Source: Hungatella sp. UBA4396 (GTDB taxonomy: Bacteria; Bacillota; Clostridia; Lachnospirales; Lachnospiraceae). Taken from it: a DNA stretch of 42,518 nt. The stretch spans positions 1 to 42,518 of the forward strand of contig DGRE01000069.1 of assembly GCA_002389905.1 (NCBI GenBank), read 5' to 3'. The notes beneath the pieces are model-generated. The model did no database searches. It saw only the letters and a program-made list of their open reading frames with translations, and was not told the origin of the DNA. The position numbers and the translations under genes were made by a program. Of the stretch, positions 7,164-14,679 are shown piece by piece; position 1 is the stretch's first letter; each line of letters begins with the position of its first letter.

Positions 7164-8129
7164 ATGACAACTAAAATTATAGGAACAGGTTCTGCCGTGC
7201 CGGAACAAGTGGTGACCAATGACGATCTGGCAAAGGTCGTGGAAACCAACGATGAATGGATACGGACCAGAACAGGAATCAGGGAGAGGCGGATTGCAAC
7301 GGAAGAATCCGGAACTTCCCATATGGCGGCAGAGGCGGCCAGGAAAGCTCTTGAAAATGCAGGTATATCGGCAGAGGAGCTGGATATCATCATTTTAGCC
7401 ACATCTTCTGCGGACTGCTGTTTTCCCAGCGGCGCCTGCGAGGTACAGGCGGCAATCGGAGCCAGCCGTGCGGTTGCTTTTGATTTAAGTGCAGCCTGCT
7501 CCGGGTTTGTCTATGCCTTGAATACGGCCCACAGCTTTTTTAAGGCAGGGATTTACAAGACAGGACTGGTCATTGGAGCGGATACCTTAAGCAAGCTCAT
7601 TGACTGGAATGACAGAGGCACCTGTGTTCTCTTTGGAGACGGGGCAGGAGCGGCAGTTGTAAGGGCTGAGGAAAGCGGAAGCTTTCATATGACAATGGGA
7701 GCCGACGGCACCAGAGGAAGTGCTCTGGCGTGTCCGGGACGGACCACAGGAAACTTTTTGACGGAAAAGGGACCAGAGCTTGGATATATGACAATGGATG
7801 GCCAGGAAGTTTTTAAGTTCGCCGTTAAAACGGTACCGGAATCCATTAACAAGGTGCTGGCTGAGTCGGAAACCGACATAGAGGAAATTAAATATTTTAT
7901 TCTGCATCAGGCAAATTACCGGATTTTTGAATCCATCGCGAAAAGGTTAAAGATACCTATGGAGAAGCTGCCCACCAATTTGGAACGGTTTGGGAACACT
8001 TCGGGGGCTACCATACCCATTTTACTGGATGAGATGAACCGGGAAGGAAAATTACAGCAGGGAGATAAACTGATACTTGCTGGCTTTGGCGCAGGGTTAA
8101 CCTGGGGAGCCACTCTTTTGGAGTGGTAA
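7164..8129 (+). CDS. fabH: 3-oxoacyl-ACP synthase III (FabH)
   Basis: A 321-residue initiating ketosynthase that condenses acyl-CoA with malonyl-ACP. The catalytic triad is visible: Cys112 in AACSGF, His248 in LHQAN and Asn278 in FGNTSGA. I chose ATG 7164, preceded by GGGGGAA, because it gives the standard N-terminus (MTTKIIGTGS). The longer frame from 7116 would put a 7-bp leader hairpin (7124-7130 with 7137-7143) inside the coding region. First gene of the fab operon, behind an operator-overlapped promoter. Confidence 0.97.
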   Translation: MTTKIIGTGSAVPEQVVTNDDLAKVVETNDEWIRTRTGIRERRIATEESGTSHMAAEAARKALENAGISAEELDIIILATSSADCCFPSGACEVQAAIGASRAVAFDLSAACSGFVYALNTAHSFFKAGIYKTGLVIGADTLSKLIDWNDRGTCVLFGDGAGAAVVRAEESGSFHMTMGADGTRGSALACPGRTTGNFLTEKGPELGYMTMDGQEVFKFAVKTVPESINKVLAESETDIEEIKYFILHQANYRIFESIAKRLKIPMEKLPTNLERFGNTSGATIPILLDEMNREGKLQQGDKLILAGFGAGLTWGATLLEW

Positions 8130-8134
8130 TGATT

Positions 8135-8161
8135 TTGACTAATACTTTGAAGTTCAAAGTA
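8135..8161 (+). promoter_or_regulatory. second FabT-like operator with a possible promoter, upstream of acpP
   Basis: A near-perfect 19-bp palindrome, 8143-8161, with the 17-bp core ACTTTGAAGTTCAAAGT centred on 8152. A -35-like TTGACT (8135-8140) precedes it, but the -10 is unclear (TAATAG near 8160 would need a 19-bp spacer). The site resembles the one at 7058-7078, so fabH and acpP onward are probably controlled by the same regulator. Confidence 0.7.
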
Positions 8162-8205
8162 ATAGCATAAAAACTTAAATGAAAGTATAAAAGGAGATTA
8201 AAATT

Positions 8206-8439
8206 ATGTTAGAGAAAATGAAAGAAATTATTGCAGAGCAATTGAATGTTGAGGCAGATATCGTTACAGCAGAGTCTTCTTTTAAAGAAGATTTAGGAGC
8301 TGATTCTTTGGATTTATTTGAACTGGTTATGGCACTGGAAGACGAGTATTCTGTGGAAATCCCATCTGAGGATTTGGAGAAGCTGACCACAGTTGGTCAG
8401 GTTATGGATTATTTAAAAGCAAAGGGCGTGGAAGCGTAA
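8206..8439 (+). CDS. acpP: acyl carrier protein
   Basis: A 77-residue acidic acyl carrier protein. The phosphopantetheine attachment serine is Ser34 in the GADSLD motif. AAGGAGA precedes ATG 8206. It has its own upstream operator, allowing separate control of this abundant protein. Its TAA overlaps the fabK ATG by one base. Confidence 0.97.
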   Translation: MLEKMKEIIAEQLNVEADIVTAESSFKEDLGADSLDLFELVMALEDEYSVEIPSEDLEKLTTVGQVMDYLKAKGVEA

Positions 8440-9362
8440 TGAAAACCAGAATTACAGAACTTTTGGGAATCGATCATCCCATTATCCAGGGCGGAATGGC
8501 CTGGGTGGCTGAGCATCATCTGGCGGCGGCTGTATCGGAAGCAGGCGGTCTGGGACTGATCGGTGGGGCCAATGCTCCGGCAGAGGTTGTCAGGGATGAG
8601 ATCCGCAAAGCAAAGCTTCTGACCAGTAAGCCTATCGGTGTCAATGTGATGCTGTTAAGTCCTCATGCTGAGGAAGTGGCAAAGGTAGTTGTGGAGGAAG
8701 GCATTAAGGTGGTGACCACCGGAGCCGGAAACCCGGAAAAATATATGGATATGTGGAAGTCTGCCGGAATTAAGGTAATTCCTGTTGTGGCTTCTGTAGC
8801 TCTGGCTAAGAGAATGGAGCGTTACGGTGCTGATGCGGTGGTGGCAGAAGGATCTGAATCCGGCGGCCACATCGGAGAGCAGACCACCATGACTCTGGTT
8901 CCCCAGGTGGCTGATGCGGTATCCATTCCAGTGATTGCAGCAGGCGGCATTGGTGACGGAAGAGGCATTGCAGCAGCCTTTATGCTGGGTGCGGAGGCTG
9001 TTCAGATTGGAACCAGATTTGTGGTTTCCAAAGAATCCATTGTACATGAGAATTACAAGCAGAGGATCATCAAGGCAAAGGACATTGATTCCGCAGTGAC
9101 GGGACGGTCCCACGGACACCCTGTAAGATCCTTGAGAAACCAGATGACGAGAGAGTATGCCAGACTGGAACAGGAAGGCAAGTCTTTTGAGGAGCTGGAG
9201 TATATGACCCTTGGAACCTTGAGAAAGGCTGTCCAGGAGGGAGATATTACAAACGGCACTGTTATGGCAGGCCAGATTGCAGGTATGATCGGAAAAGAAC
9301 AGAGCTGCAAGGAAATGATTGAAGAGATGATAGCGCAGGCAGAAAAGCTGCTTGGCTGCTAA
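8439..9362 (+). CDS. fabK: enoyl-ACP reductase II (FabK, FMN-dependent)
   Basis: A 307-residue FMN-dependent TIM-barrel reductase of the FabK/nitronate-monooxygenase family, completing each elongation cycle with NAD(P)H. Visible signatures are IIQGGMAWVA near the N-terminus, SESGGHIGE with His144, and the phosphate-binding AAGGIGDGRG. Its place directly between acpP and fabD is the usual FabK context in Firmicutes that lack FabI. It overlaps acpP by 1 bp, and fabD follows within 15 bp. Confidence 0.94.
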   Translation: MKTRITELLGIDHPIIQGGMAWVAEHHLAAAVSEAGGLGLIGGANAPAEVVRDEIRKAKLLTSKPIGVNVMLLSPHAEEVAKVVVEEGIKVVTTGAGNPEKYMDMWKSAGIKVIPVVASVALAKRMERYGADAVVAEGSESGGHIGEQTTMTLVPQVADAVSIPVIAAGGIGDGRGIAAAFMLGAEAVQIGTRFVVSKESIVHENYKQRIIKAKDIDSAVTGRSHGHPVRSLRNQMTREYARLEQEGKSFEELEYMTLGTLRKAVQEGDITNGTVMAGQIAGMIGKEQSCKEMIEEMIAQAEKLLGC

Positions 9363-9376
9363 AGAGGAGTTTGAAT

Positions 9377-10294
9377 ATGAGCAGGATCGCATTTATTTTC
9401 CCAGGTCAGGGTGCGCAGTACAGCGGAATGGGCCAGGATTTTTATGAGCAGACAACCATAGGAAGAAAAATATATGATAGGGCCTCAGGGCTTTTGGGTT
9501 TTTCTGTACCGGAATTATGCTTTGAAAAGAATGACCGGCTGGACATTACGGAATATACCCAGGCGGCTATGGTGACTACCGGCATTGCCATGATGAGGGT
9601 GCTGGAAGCAGAAAAGGGTATTAAGCCGGATGTGACGGCAGGCCTTAGTCTGGGAGAATATTGTGCTCTTGCAGCAGCAGGTGTCATGAGTGACGGGGAT
9701 GCCATTCTGACCGTAAGGCAGAGGGGAATCCTGATGCAGGAGGCCGTTCCGGTGGGAGTGGGAGCCATGGCTGCCATTCTGGCTTTAGATGCCTCTAAAA
9801 TTGAAGAGGTATTAAGCGGTATGGAGGGAGTCCAGATCGCCAATTACAACTGTCCCGGACAGATTGTTATATCAGGTAAAAAAGAGGCGGTGGAAGAGGC
9901 CAATGAAAAGCTTCTGGCAGCAGGGGCCAAGCGGGCTCTGATGTTAAATGTAAGCGGGCCGTTTCACTCTGTCATGCTCACAGGCGCAGGAGAAAAGCTG
10001 GGAGAGGTATTAAAGGGAGTGGAGATTTCTTCCCCTAAGATTCCTTACGTGGCCAATGTGACCGCAGAGTATGTGACAGATGAGTCCATGGTAAAACCTT
10101 TACTGGAAAAACAGGTGTATTCTTCCGTGCGCTGGCAGCAGAGCGTGGAAACCATGCTGGCAGACGGGGTGGACACCTTTATTGAAATCGGGCCGGGGAA
10201 GACCCTGGCAGGGTTTATGAAGAAGATTGCCAGAGATGTAAAAGTCTTTAATATAGAGAAACTGGAAGATATGGATAAGTTATCGGATCTTTGA
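9377..10294 (+). CDS. fabD: malonyl-CoA:ACP transacylase
   Basis: A 305-residue malonyl transferase charging ACP. The FPGQGAQ motif sits at 8-14. The nucleophile is Ser91 in GLSLGE and the partner His197 lies in GPFHS. The leucine before the serine, where E. coli has His, is common in Firmicute FabD. ATG 9377 is preferred over an in-frame TTG at 9371 because AGAGGAG (9363-9369) is correctly spaced for it. Confidence 0.96.
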   Translation: MSRIAFIFPGQGAQYSGMGQDFYEQTTIGRKIYDRASGLLGFSVPELCFEKNDRLDITEYTQAAMVTTGIAMMRVLEAEKGIKPDVTAGLSLGEYCALAAAGVMSDGDAILTVRQRGILMQEAVPVGVGAMAAILALDASKIEEVLSGMEGVQIANYNCPGQIVISGKKEAVEEANEKLLAAGAKRALMLNVSGPFHSVMLTGAGEKLGEVLKGVEISSPKIPYVANVTAEYVTDESMVKPLLEKQVYSSVRWQQSVETMLADGVDTFIEIGPGKTLAGFMKKIARDVKVFNIEKLEDMDKLSDL

Positions 10295-10308
10295 TGGAGG
10301 GAGCAAGT

Positions 10309-11049
10309 ATGTTAAACGGCAAAATAGCGGTGGTTACCGGAGCGGCAAGAGGTATTGGAAAGGCAATTGCCTTAAAGCTGGCAGGCCAGGGAGCTACAGT
10401 GGTTATTAATTATAATGGCTCTGACGCTCAGGCTCTGGAAGTGGTGAAGGAGATTGAGGAAAAAGGCGGCAAGGCGGAAGCTGTTCAGTGCAATGTGGCG
10501 GATTATGAGAGCGTAGGCGCATTTTTAGACGGTGTTATAAAGAGATACGGGAAGCTGGATATTCTGGTTAACAATGCGGGTATTACGAGAGATAATCTCC
10601 TGATGAAAATGTCTGAGGAGGATTTTGACGCTGTTATCAATACCAATTTAAAGGGTGTGTTTAACTGCATGAAGCATGTGGCCCGCCAGATGATCAAGCA
10701 GAAAAGCGGAAGGATTATCAACATTTCCTCTGTATCCGGTGTTCTTGGAAACCCGGGGCAGGCCAATTACTGTGCTGCTAAGGCAGGTGTTATCGGAATC
10801 ACCAAGTCCTTTGCAAGAGAGGTTGCAAGCAGGGGAATTACGGTAAATGCTGTGGCTCCTGGATTTATCAATACGGCAATGACTGAGGTTTTATCGGAAG
10901 GGGTAAAGGCGGCCAGTCTGGAGCAGATCCCTATGAAACGTTTTGGAGAAGCAGATGATATTGCGGCTATGGCTGCATTTCTAGCATCGGAAGAGGCCGG
11001 ATATATAACTGGTCAGGTGATCAGCGTAGACGGCGGCATGGCGATGTAA
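10309..11049 (+). CDS. fabG: 3-oxoacyl-ACP reductase
   Basis: A 246-residue short-chain dehydrogenase reducing beta-ketoacyl-ACP with NADPH. It has the TGAARGIG cofactor motif (10-17), NNAG (88-91), catalytic Ser141, and the YxxxK pair Tyr154/Lys158. GGAGGG (10297-10302) positions the start at ATG 10309. It begins 14 bp after the fabD stop. Confidence 0.96.
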   Translation: MLNGKIAVVTGAARGIGKAIALKLAGQGATVVINYNGSDAQALEVVKEIEEKGGKAEAVQCNVADYESVGAFLDGVIKRYGKLDILVNNAGITRDNLLMKMSEEDFDAVINTNLKGVFNCMKHVARQMIKQKSGRIINISSVSGVLGNPGQANYCAAKAGVIGITKSFAREVASRGITVNAVAPGFINTAMTEVLSEGVKAASLEQIPMKRFGEADDIAAMAAFLASEEAGYITGQVISVDGGMAM

Positions 11050-11064
11050 GGAGAGGAGAACGGT

Positions 11065-12303
11065 ATGAAGAGAAGAGTTGTAGTAACCGGTATGGGAGCC
11101 ATTACTCCTATTGGAAATGATGTAGAAAGCTTTTGGAATGGTTTAAAGGAAAAAAAGGTGGGAATCGGACCCATTACCCAGTTTGATACAACGGATTATA
11201 AGGCAAAGCTGGCGGCTGAGGTAAAGGACTTTGATCCTAAGACATATATGGACCCAAAGGCAGCTAAGAGAATGGAGCGGTTCGTACAGTTTGCGGTGGC
11301 AGCTTCTAAAGAGGCTTTGGAAATGTCCGGCATTGACGTGGAAAAGGAAGATCCTTACCGGGTTGGAGTCAGCGTAGGCTCTGGAATCGGAAGCCTGCAG
11401 GTTATGGAGCGTGAGCATACCAAGCTGCTGGAAAAAGGACCGGGCCGGGTCAATCCCCTTCTGGTTCCCCTGATGATTTCCAACATGGCTGCCGGAAATG
11501 TGAGCATCCAGTTTGGGTTAAAAGGAAAGTGTATTAATGTGGTGACAGCCTGTGCTACGGGAACTCATTCCATTGGAGAAGCATTCCGTTCTATCCAGTA
11601 CGGTGAGGCGGATGTGATGGTGGCAGGTGGAGCAGAAGCCAGCGTTACACCTATCGGTGTGGCTGGATTTACTTCTTTGACAGCTCTTACTACTTCGGAT
11701 GATCCTCTCCGTTCTTCGATTCCATTTGACAAGGACAGAAGCGGCTTTGTTATGGGAGAGGGAGCAGGTGTAGTGGTTCTGGAGGAACTGGAGCATGCTC
11801 TTGCCAGAAATGCGGTTATTTACGGTGAGGTTGTGGGCTATGGCGCTACCTGTGACGCTTACCACATCACTTCCCCTGCAGAGGATGGAAGCGGTGCGGC
11901 AAGGGCCATGACAGATGCTATGGCAGATGCGGGCATTTCCCCGTCTGACATTGATTATATCAATGCTCACGGCACCAGTACCCATCACAATGATTTGTTT
12001 GAAACCATGGCTATTAAGAACGCTTTGGGAGATCATGCAAAGGCTGTGAAGATCAATTCCACCAAATCCATGGTGGGCCATCTGCTAGGGGCAGCAGGAG
12101 GTGTGGAGTTCATCACCTGCGTTAAGTCTATTGGAGAGGGATTCGTTCACGCTACTGCCGGTTTGACTGAAGAGGGCGAAGGCTGTGATTTGAATTATAC
12201 CAAGGGAGAGGGCGTTTCCTGTGATGTGACATACGCCATCAGCAACTCCCTGGGATTTGGCGGACACAATGCCAGCATTCTTGTAAAGAAGTTTGAACAG
12301 TAG
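11065..12303 (+). CDS. fabF: 3-oxoacyl-ACP synthase II
   Basis: A 412-residue elongating ketosynthase. The C-H-H triad is Cys163 (TACATGTHS), His302 (NAHGTST) and His339 (MVGHLLGAAGG). The length matches the family. GGAGAGGAG precedes the start, 15 bp after fabG. Confidence 0.97.
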   Translation: MKRRVVVTGMGAITPIGNDVESFWNGLKEKKVGIGPITQFDTTDYKAKLAAEVKDFDPKTYMDPKAAKRMERFVQFAVAASKEALEMSGIDVEKEDPYRVGVSVGSGIGSLQVMEREHTKLLEKGPGRVNPLLVPLMISNMAAGNVSIQFGLKGKCINVVTACATGTHSIGEAFRSIQYGEADVMVAGGAEASVTPIGVAGFTSLTALTTSDDPLRSSIPFDKDRSGFVMGEGAGVVVLEELEHALARNAVIYGEVVGYGATCDAYHITSPAEDGSGAARAMTDAMADAGISPSDIDYINAHGTSTHHNDLFETMAIKNALGDHAKAVKINSTKSMVGHLLGAAGGVEFITCVKSIGEGFVHATAGLTEEGEGCDLNYTKGEGVSCDVTYAISNSLGFGGHNASILVKKFEQ

Positions 12304-12312
12304 GAGGCATCT

Positions 12313-12792
12313 ATGGAAATCAATGATATTATCAGGCTGATGCAGGCTGTTTCGGAAAATGGCCTGACCAGATTTACGTTGGAAGAGGGAAATTTAAAGC
12401 TTTCCATCAGAAAAGAAAAAGAGATTGTAACTCTGTCCTCTGGTCCGGTTATAGGAGCGGCGGCAGCAGATACAGACATTTTTGTTAAACCCAGCGTGCT
12501 GGCTCCTGTGGCTTCCGCGGCTGTGGAAAAGGAGACAAAGGAAGCAGAAATTTCCTCTGATAAGATTGTGTCCTCTCCCCTGGTGGGAACATTTTATAAC
12601 GCAGCTTCCCCTGACAGTGATCCCTTTGTCAAGGTGGGCGATCCGGTGAAAAAGGGCCAGGTCCTTGGAATCATCGAAGCCATGAAGTTAATGAATGAAA
12701 TTGAATGCGAATACGATGGTGTGGTGGAAGCCATTCTGGCAGGAAATGAAGATGTGGTGGAGTACGGTCAGCCTCTGTTCCGTATCCGGTAA
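12313..12792 (+). CDS. accB: biotin carboxyl carrier protein of acetyl-CoA carboxylase
   Basis: A 159-residue BCCP. The C-terminal biotinyl domain carries the biotinylation motif EAMKLM with Lys125. An alanine/acidic linker (about 45-85) joins it to the N-terminal helix-rich segment. GGAGG precedes the start. A terminator-like hairpin follows directly, before fabZ. Confidence 0.96.
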   Translation: MEINDIIRLMQAVSENGLTRFTLEEGNLKLSIRKEKEIVTLSSGPVIGAAAADTDIFVKPSVLAPVASAAVEKETKEAEISSDKIVSSPLVGTFYNAASPDSDPFVKVGDPVKKGQVLGIIEAMKLMNEIECEYDGVVEAILAGNEDVVEYGQPLFRIR

Positions 12793-12798
12793 ATCGAA

Positions 12799-12828
12799 GG
12801 AGAGGTCCAGAGGCTGGGCCTCTCTTTT
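12799..12828 (+). terminator. internal attenuator-like hairpin between accB and fabZ
   Basis: A 12-bp stem (12799-12810 with 12814-12825, G-U pairs included) around a 3-nt loop, followed by a short T run (12825-12828). The short T tract suggests partial termination or an RNA-processing/stability hairpin rather than a full stop, because fabZ-accC-accDA must still be expressed. Confidence 0.6.
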
Positions 12829-12872
12829 CAAATCAAATACCCTGCAGCAGGAAATAATAAGGAGGACGTGTG

Positions 12873-13295
12873 ATGTTAGGTATTAAGGAAATTCAGGAAA
12901 TCATTCCTCACAGACATCCATTTTTACTGGTGGATTATATTGAGGAGTTTGAACCGGGAGTTAAGGCAACCGGATATAAATGTGTGACTTATGATGAGTC
13001 CTTTTTCAAAGGACATTTTCCCCAGGAGCCGGTGATGCCGGGAGTGCTTATCCTTGAAGCTTTGGCTCAGGTAGGGGCTGTGTCAATGCTGAGCCTGGAA
13101 GAAAATAAGGGGAAAGTGGCTTATTTCGGCGGAATCAACAATGCCAAGTTCAAAAACAAGGTCATTCCGGGAGATAAATTAAAACTGGAATGTGAGATCA
13201 TCAAGCGCAAGGGGCCTGTGGGTGTAGGAAAAGCGGTGGCAACTGTAGATGGCAAGCTGGCTGCCAGTGCAGAGCTGACATTTATGATTGGATAG
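12873..13295 (+). CDS. fabZ: 3-hydroxyacyl-ACP dehydratase
   Basis: A 140-residue hot-dog-fold dehydratase. The family motif HRHPFLLVD is present. The catalytic pair is His48 (FKGHFP) and Glu62 (LEALAQ). GGAGG at 12861-12865 supports ATG 12873 over the in-frame GTG three bases earlier. The only dehydratase seen in the operon; whether it also isomerises to the cis-3 form (as FabM/FabN do) cannot be told from the sequence. Confidence 0.95.
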   Translation: MLGIKEIQEIIPHRHPFLLVDYIEEFEPGVKATGYKCVTYDESFFKGHFPQEPVMPGVLILEALAQVGAVSMLSLEENKGKVAYFGGINNAKFKNKVIPGDKLKLECEIIKRKGPVGVGKAVATVDGKLAASAELTFMIG

Positions 13296-13305
13296 GGGTA
13301 TGTCT

Positions 13306-14658
13306 ATGTTTGATAAGATTTTAATTGCCAACCGCGGGGAGATCGCGGTGCGTATTATCAGGGCCTGCAGGGAAATGGGGATTAAGACGGTTGCCGTTTA
13401 TTCGGAAGCGGACAGAGACAGCCTTCATACCTTGCTGGCTGATGAGGCTATTTGCATCGGGCCGGCTGCCTCCACCCAGAGCTATTTAAATATGGAGAGG
13501 ATTCTCACGGCTACGGTTGCCATGAAGGCGGATGCCATTCATCCGGGATTTGGCTTTCTTTCGGAAAATGCCAGATTTGCGGAGCTTTGTAAAAAATGTA
13601 ACATTACCTTTATCGGGCCTGGCGCGGAAATTATCAATAAGATGGGGAATAAATCGGAAGCCAGAAAAACCATGATTGAGGCAGGGGTTCCAGTGGTTCC
13701 AGGTGGGAAGGAAGCGGTTAATAACGTGGAGGAAGCCAGGGAAATGGCAGTGAAAACCGGTTTTCCCGTTATGATCAAGGCTTCTTCCGGCGGCGGCGGT
13801 AAGGGCATGAGGATTTCAAGAGGCTTAGAGGATTTTGATGCCAACTTTAACAATGCCCAGATGGAATCGGTAAAGGGATTTTCCGATGATACCATGTATA
13901 TTGAGAAATACATTGAAAAACCCAGACATATTGAATTTCAGATCATGGCTGACAGCCATGGAAATGTGGTACATTTGGGAGAGCGTGACTGTTCCATACA
14001 GAGACGTCATCAGAAGGTGCTGGAGGAGTCTCCCTCTGTTGCTATTTCTGAGGAGCTGAGAAATAAAATGGGCCAGGTTGCGGTCCAGGCGGCAAAGGCT
14101 GTTGGATATGAAAATGCTGGAACCATTGAATTTCTTCTGGATAAGCACAAGAACTTTTATTTTATGGAGATGAATACCAGAATTCAGGTGGAGCATCCGG
14201 TTACTGAGATGGTGACCGGCCTGGATTTAATCAAGGAGCAGATCCGGATTGCAGCAGGAGAGCCTTTGAGCTTTTCCCAGGAAGATATTTCTATTAAGGG
14301 TCATGCTATTGAATGCAGAATTAATGCGGAAAATCCGGAGAAGAACTTTATGCCCAGTCCAGGGCTTATTACCAATGTTCATGTGCCGGGAGGTAATGGA
14401 GTTCGGGTTGATACACATATTTACAATGGCTACAAGGTTCCGGCCAACTATGATTCCATGCTGATGAAGCTGATTGTTCATGGAAAGGACCGAGAGGGCG
14501 CCATTGCAAAAATGAGAAGTGCCCTTGGGGAACTGATCATAGAGGGAATTGAAACCAACGTGGATTTCCAGTTCGAGATATTAAGCCATGAGGCTTACCG
14601 GGACGGAGATGTGGATACGGATTTCATCCCTAAATTTTTCACGGATTATGTGCGGTAA
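13306..14658 (+). CDS. accC: biotin carboxylase of acetyl-CoA carboxylase
   Basis: A 450-residue ATP-grasp enzyme carboxylating biotin on AccB. The N-terminus MFDKILIANRGEIAVRI, the glycine-rich ATP loop SSGGGGKGMR and the MNTRIQVEHPVTE active-site segment are all present. ATG 13306 is favoured by AGGGG 7 nt upstream and by the family's usual length (449-450). ATG 13300 is in frame but sits 1 nt after that site. Confidence 0.96.
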   Translation: MFDKILIANRGEIAVRIIRACREMGIKTVAVYSEADRDSLHTLLADEAICIGPAASTQSYLNMERILTATVAMKADAIHPGFGFLSENARFAELCKKCNITFIGPGAEIINKMGNKSEARKTMIEAGVPVVPGGKEAVNNVEEAREMAVKTGFPVMIKASSGGGGKGMRISRGLEDFDANFNNAQMESVKGFSDDTMYIEKYIEKPRHIEFQIMADSHGNVVHLGERDCSIQRRHQKVLEESPSVAISEELRNKMGQVAVQAAKAVGYENAGTIEFLLDKHKNFYFMEMNTRIQVEHPVTEMVTGLDLIKEQIRIAAGEPLSFSQEDISIKGHAIECRINAENPEKNFMPSPGLITNVHVPGGNGVRVDTHIYNGYKVPANYDSMLMKLIVHGKDREGAIAKMRSALGELIIEGIETNVDFQFEILSHEAYRDGDVDTDFIPKFFTDYVR

Positions 14659-14679
14659 GCAGGCAAAGGAGCGTATCTT

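Noticed and set aside
9638..9658. FabD with Leu instead of His before the nucleophile serine (GLSLGE)
   Set aside because: This variant is common in Firmicute FabD proteins and does not suggest loss of activity.
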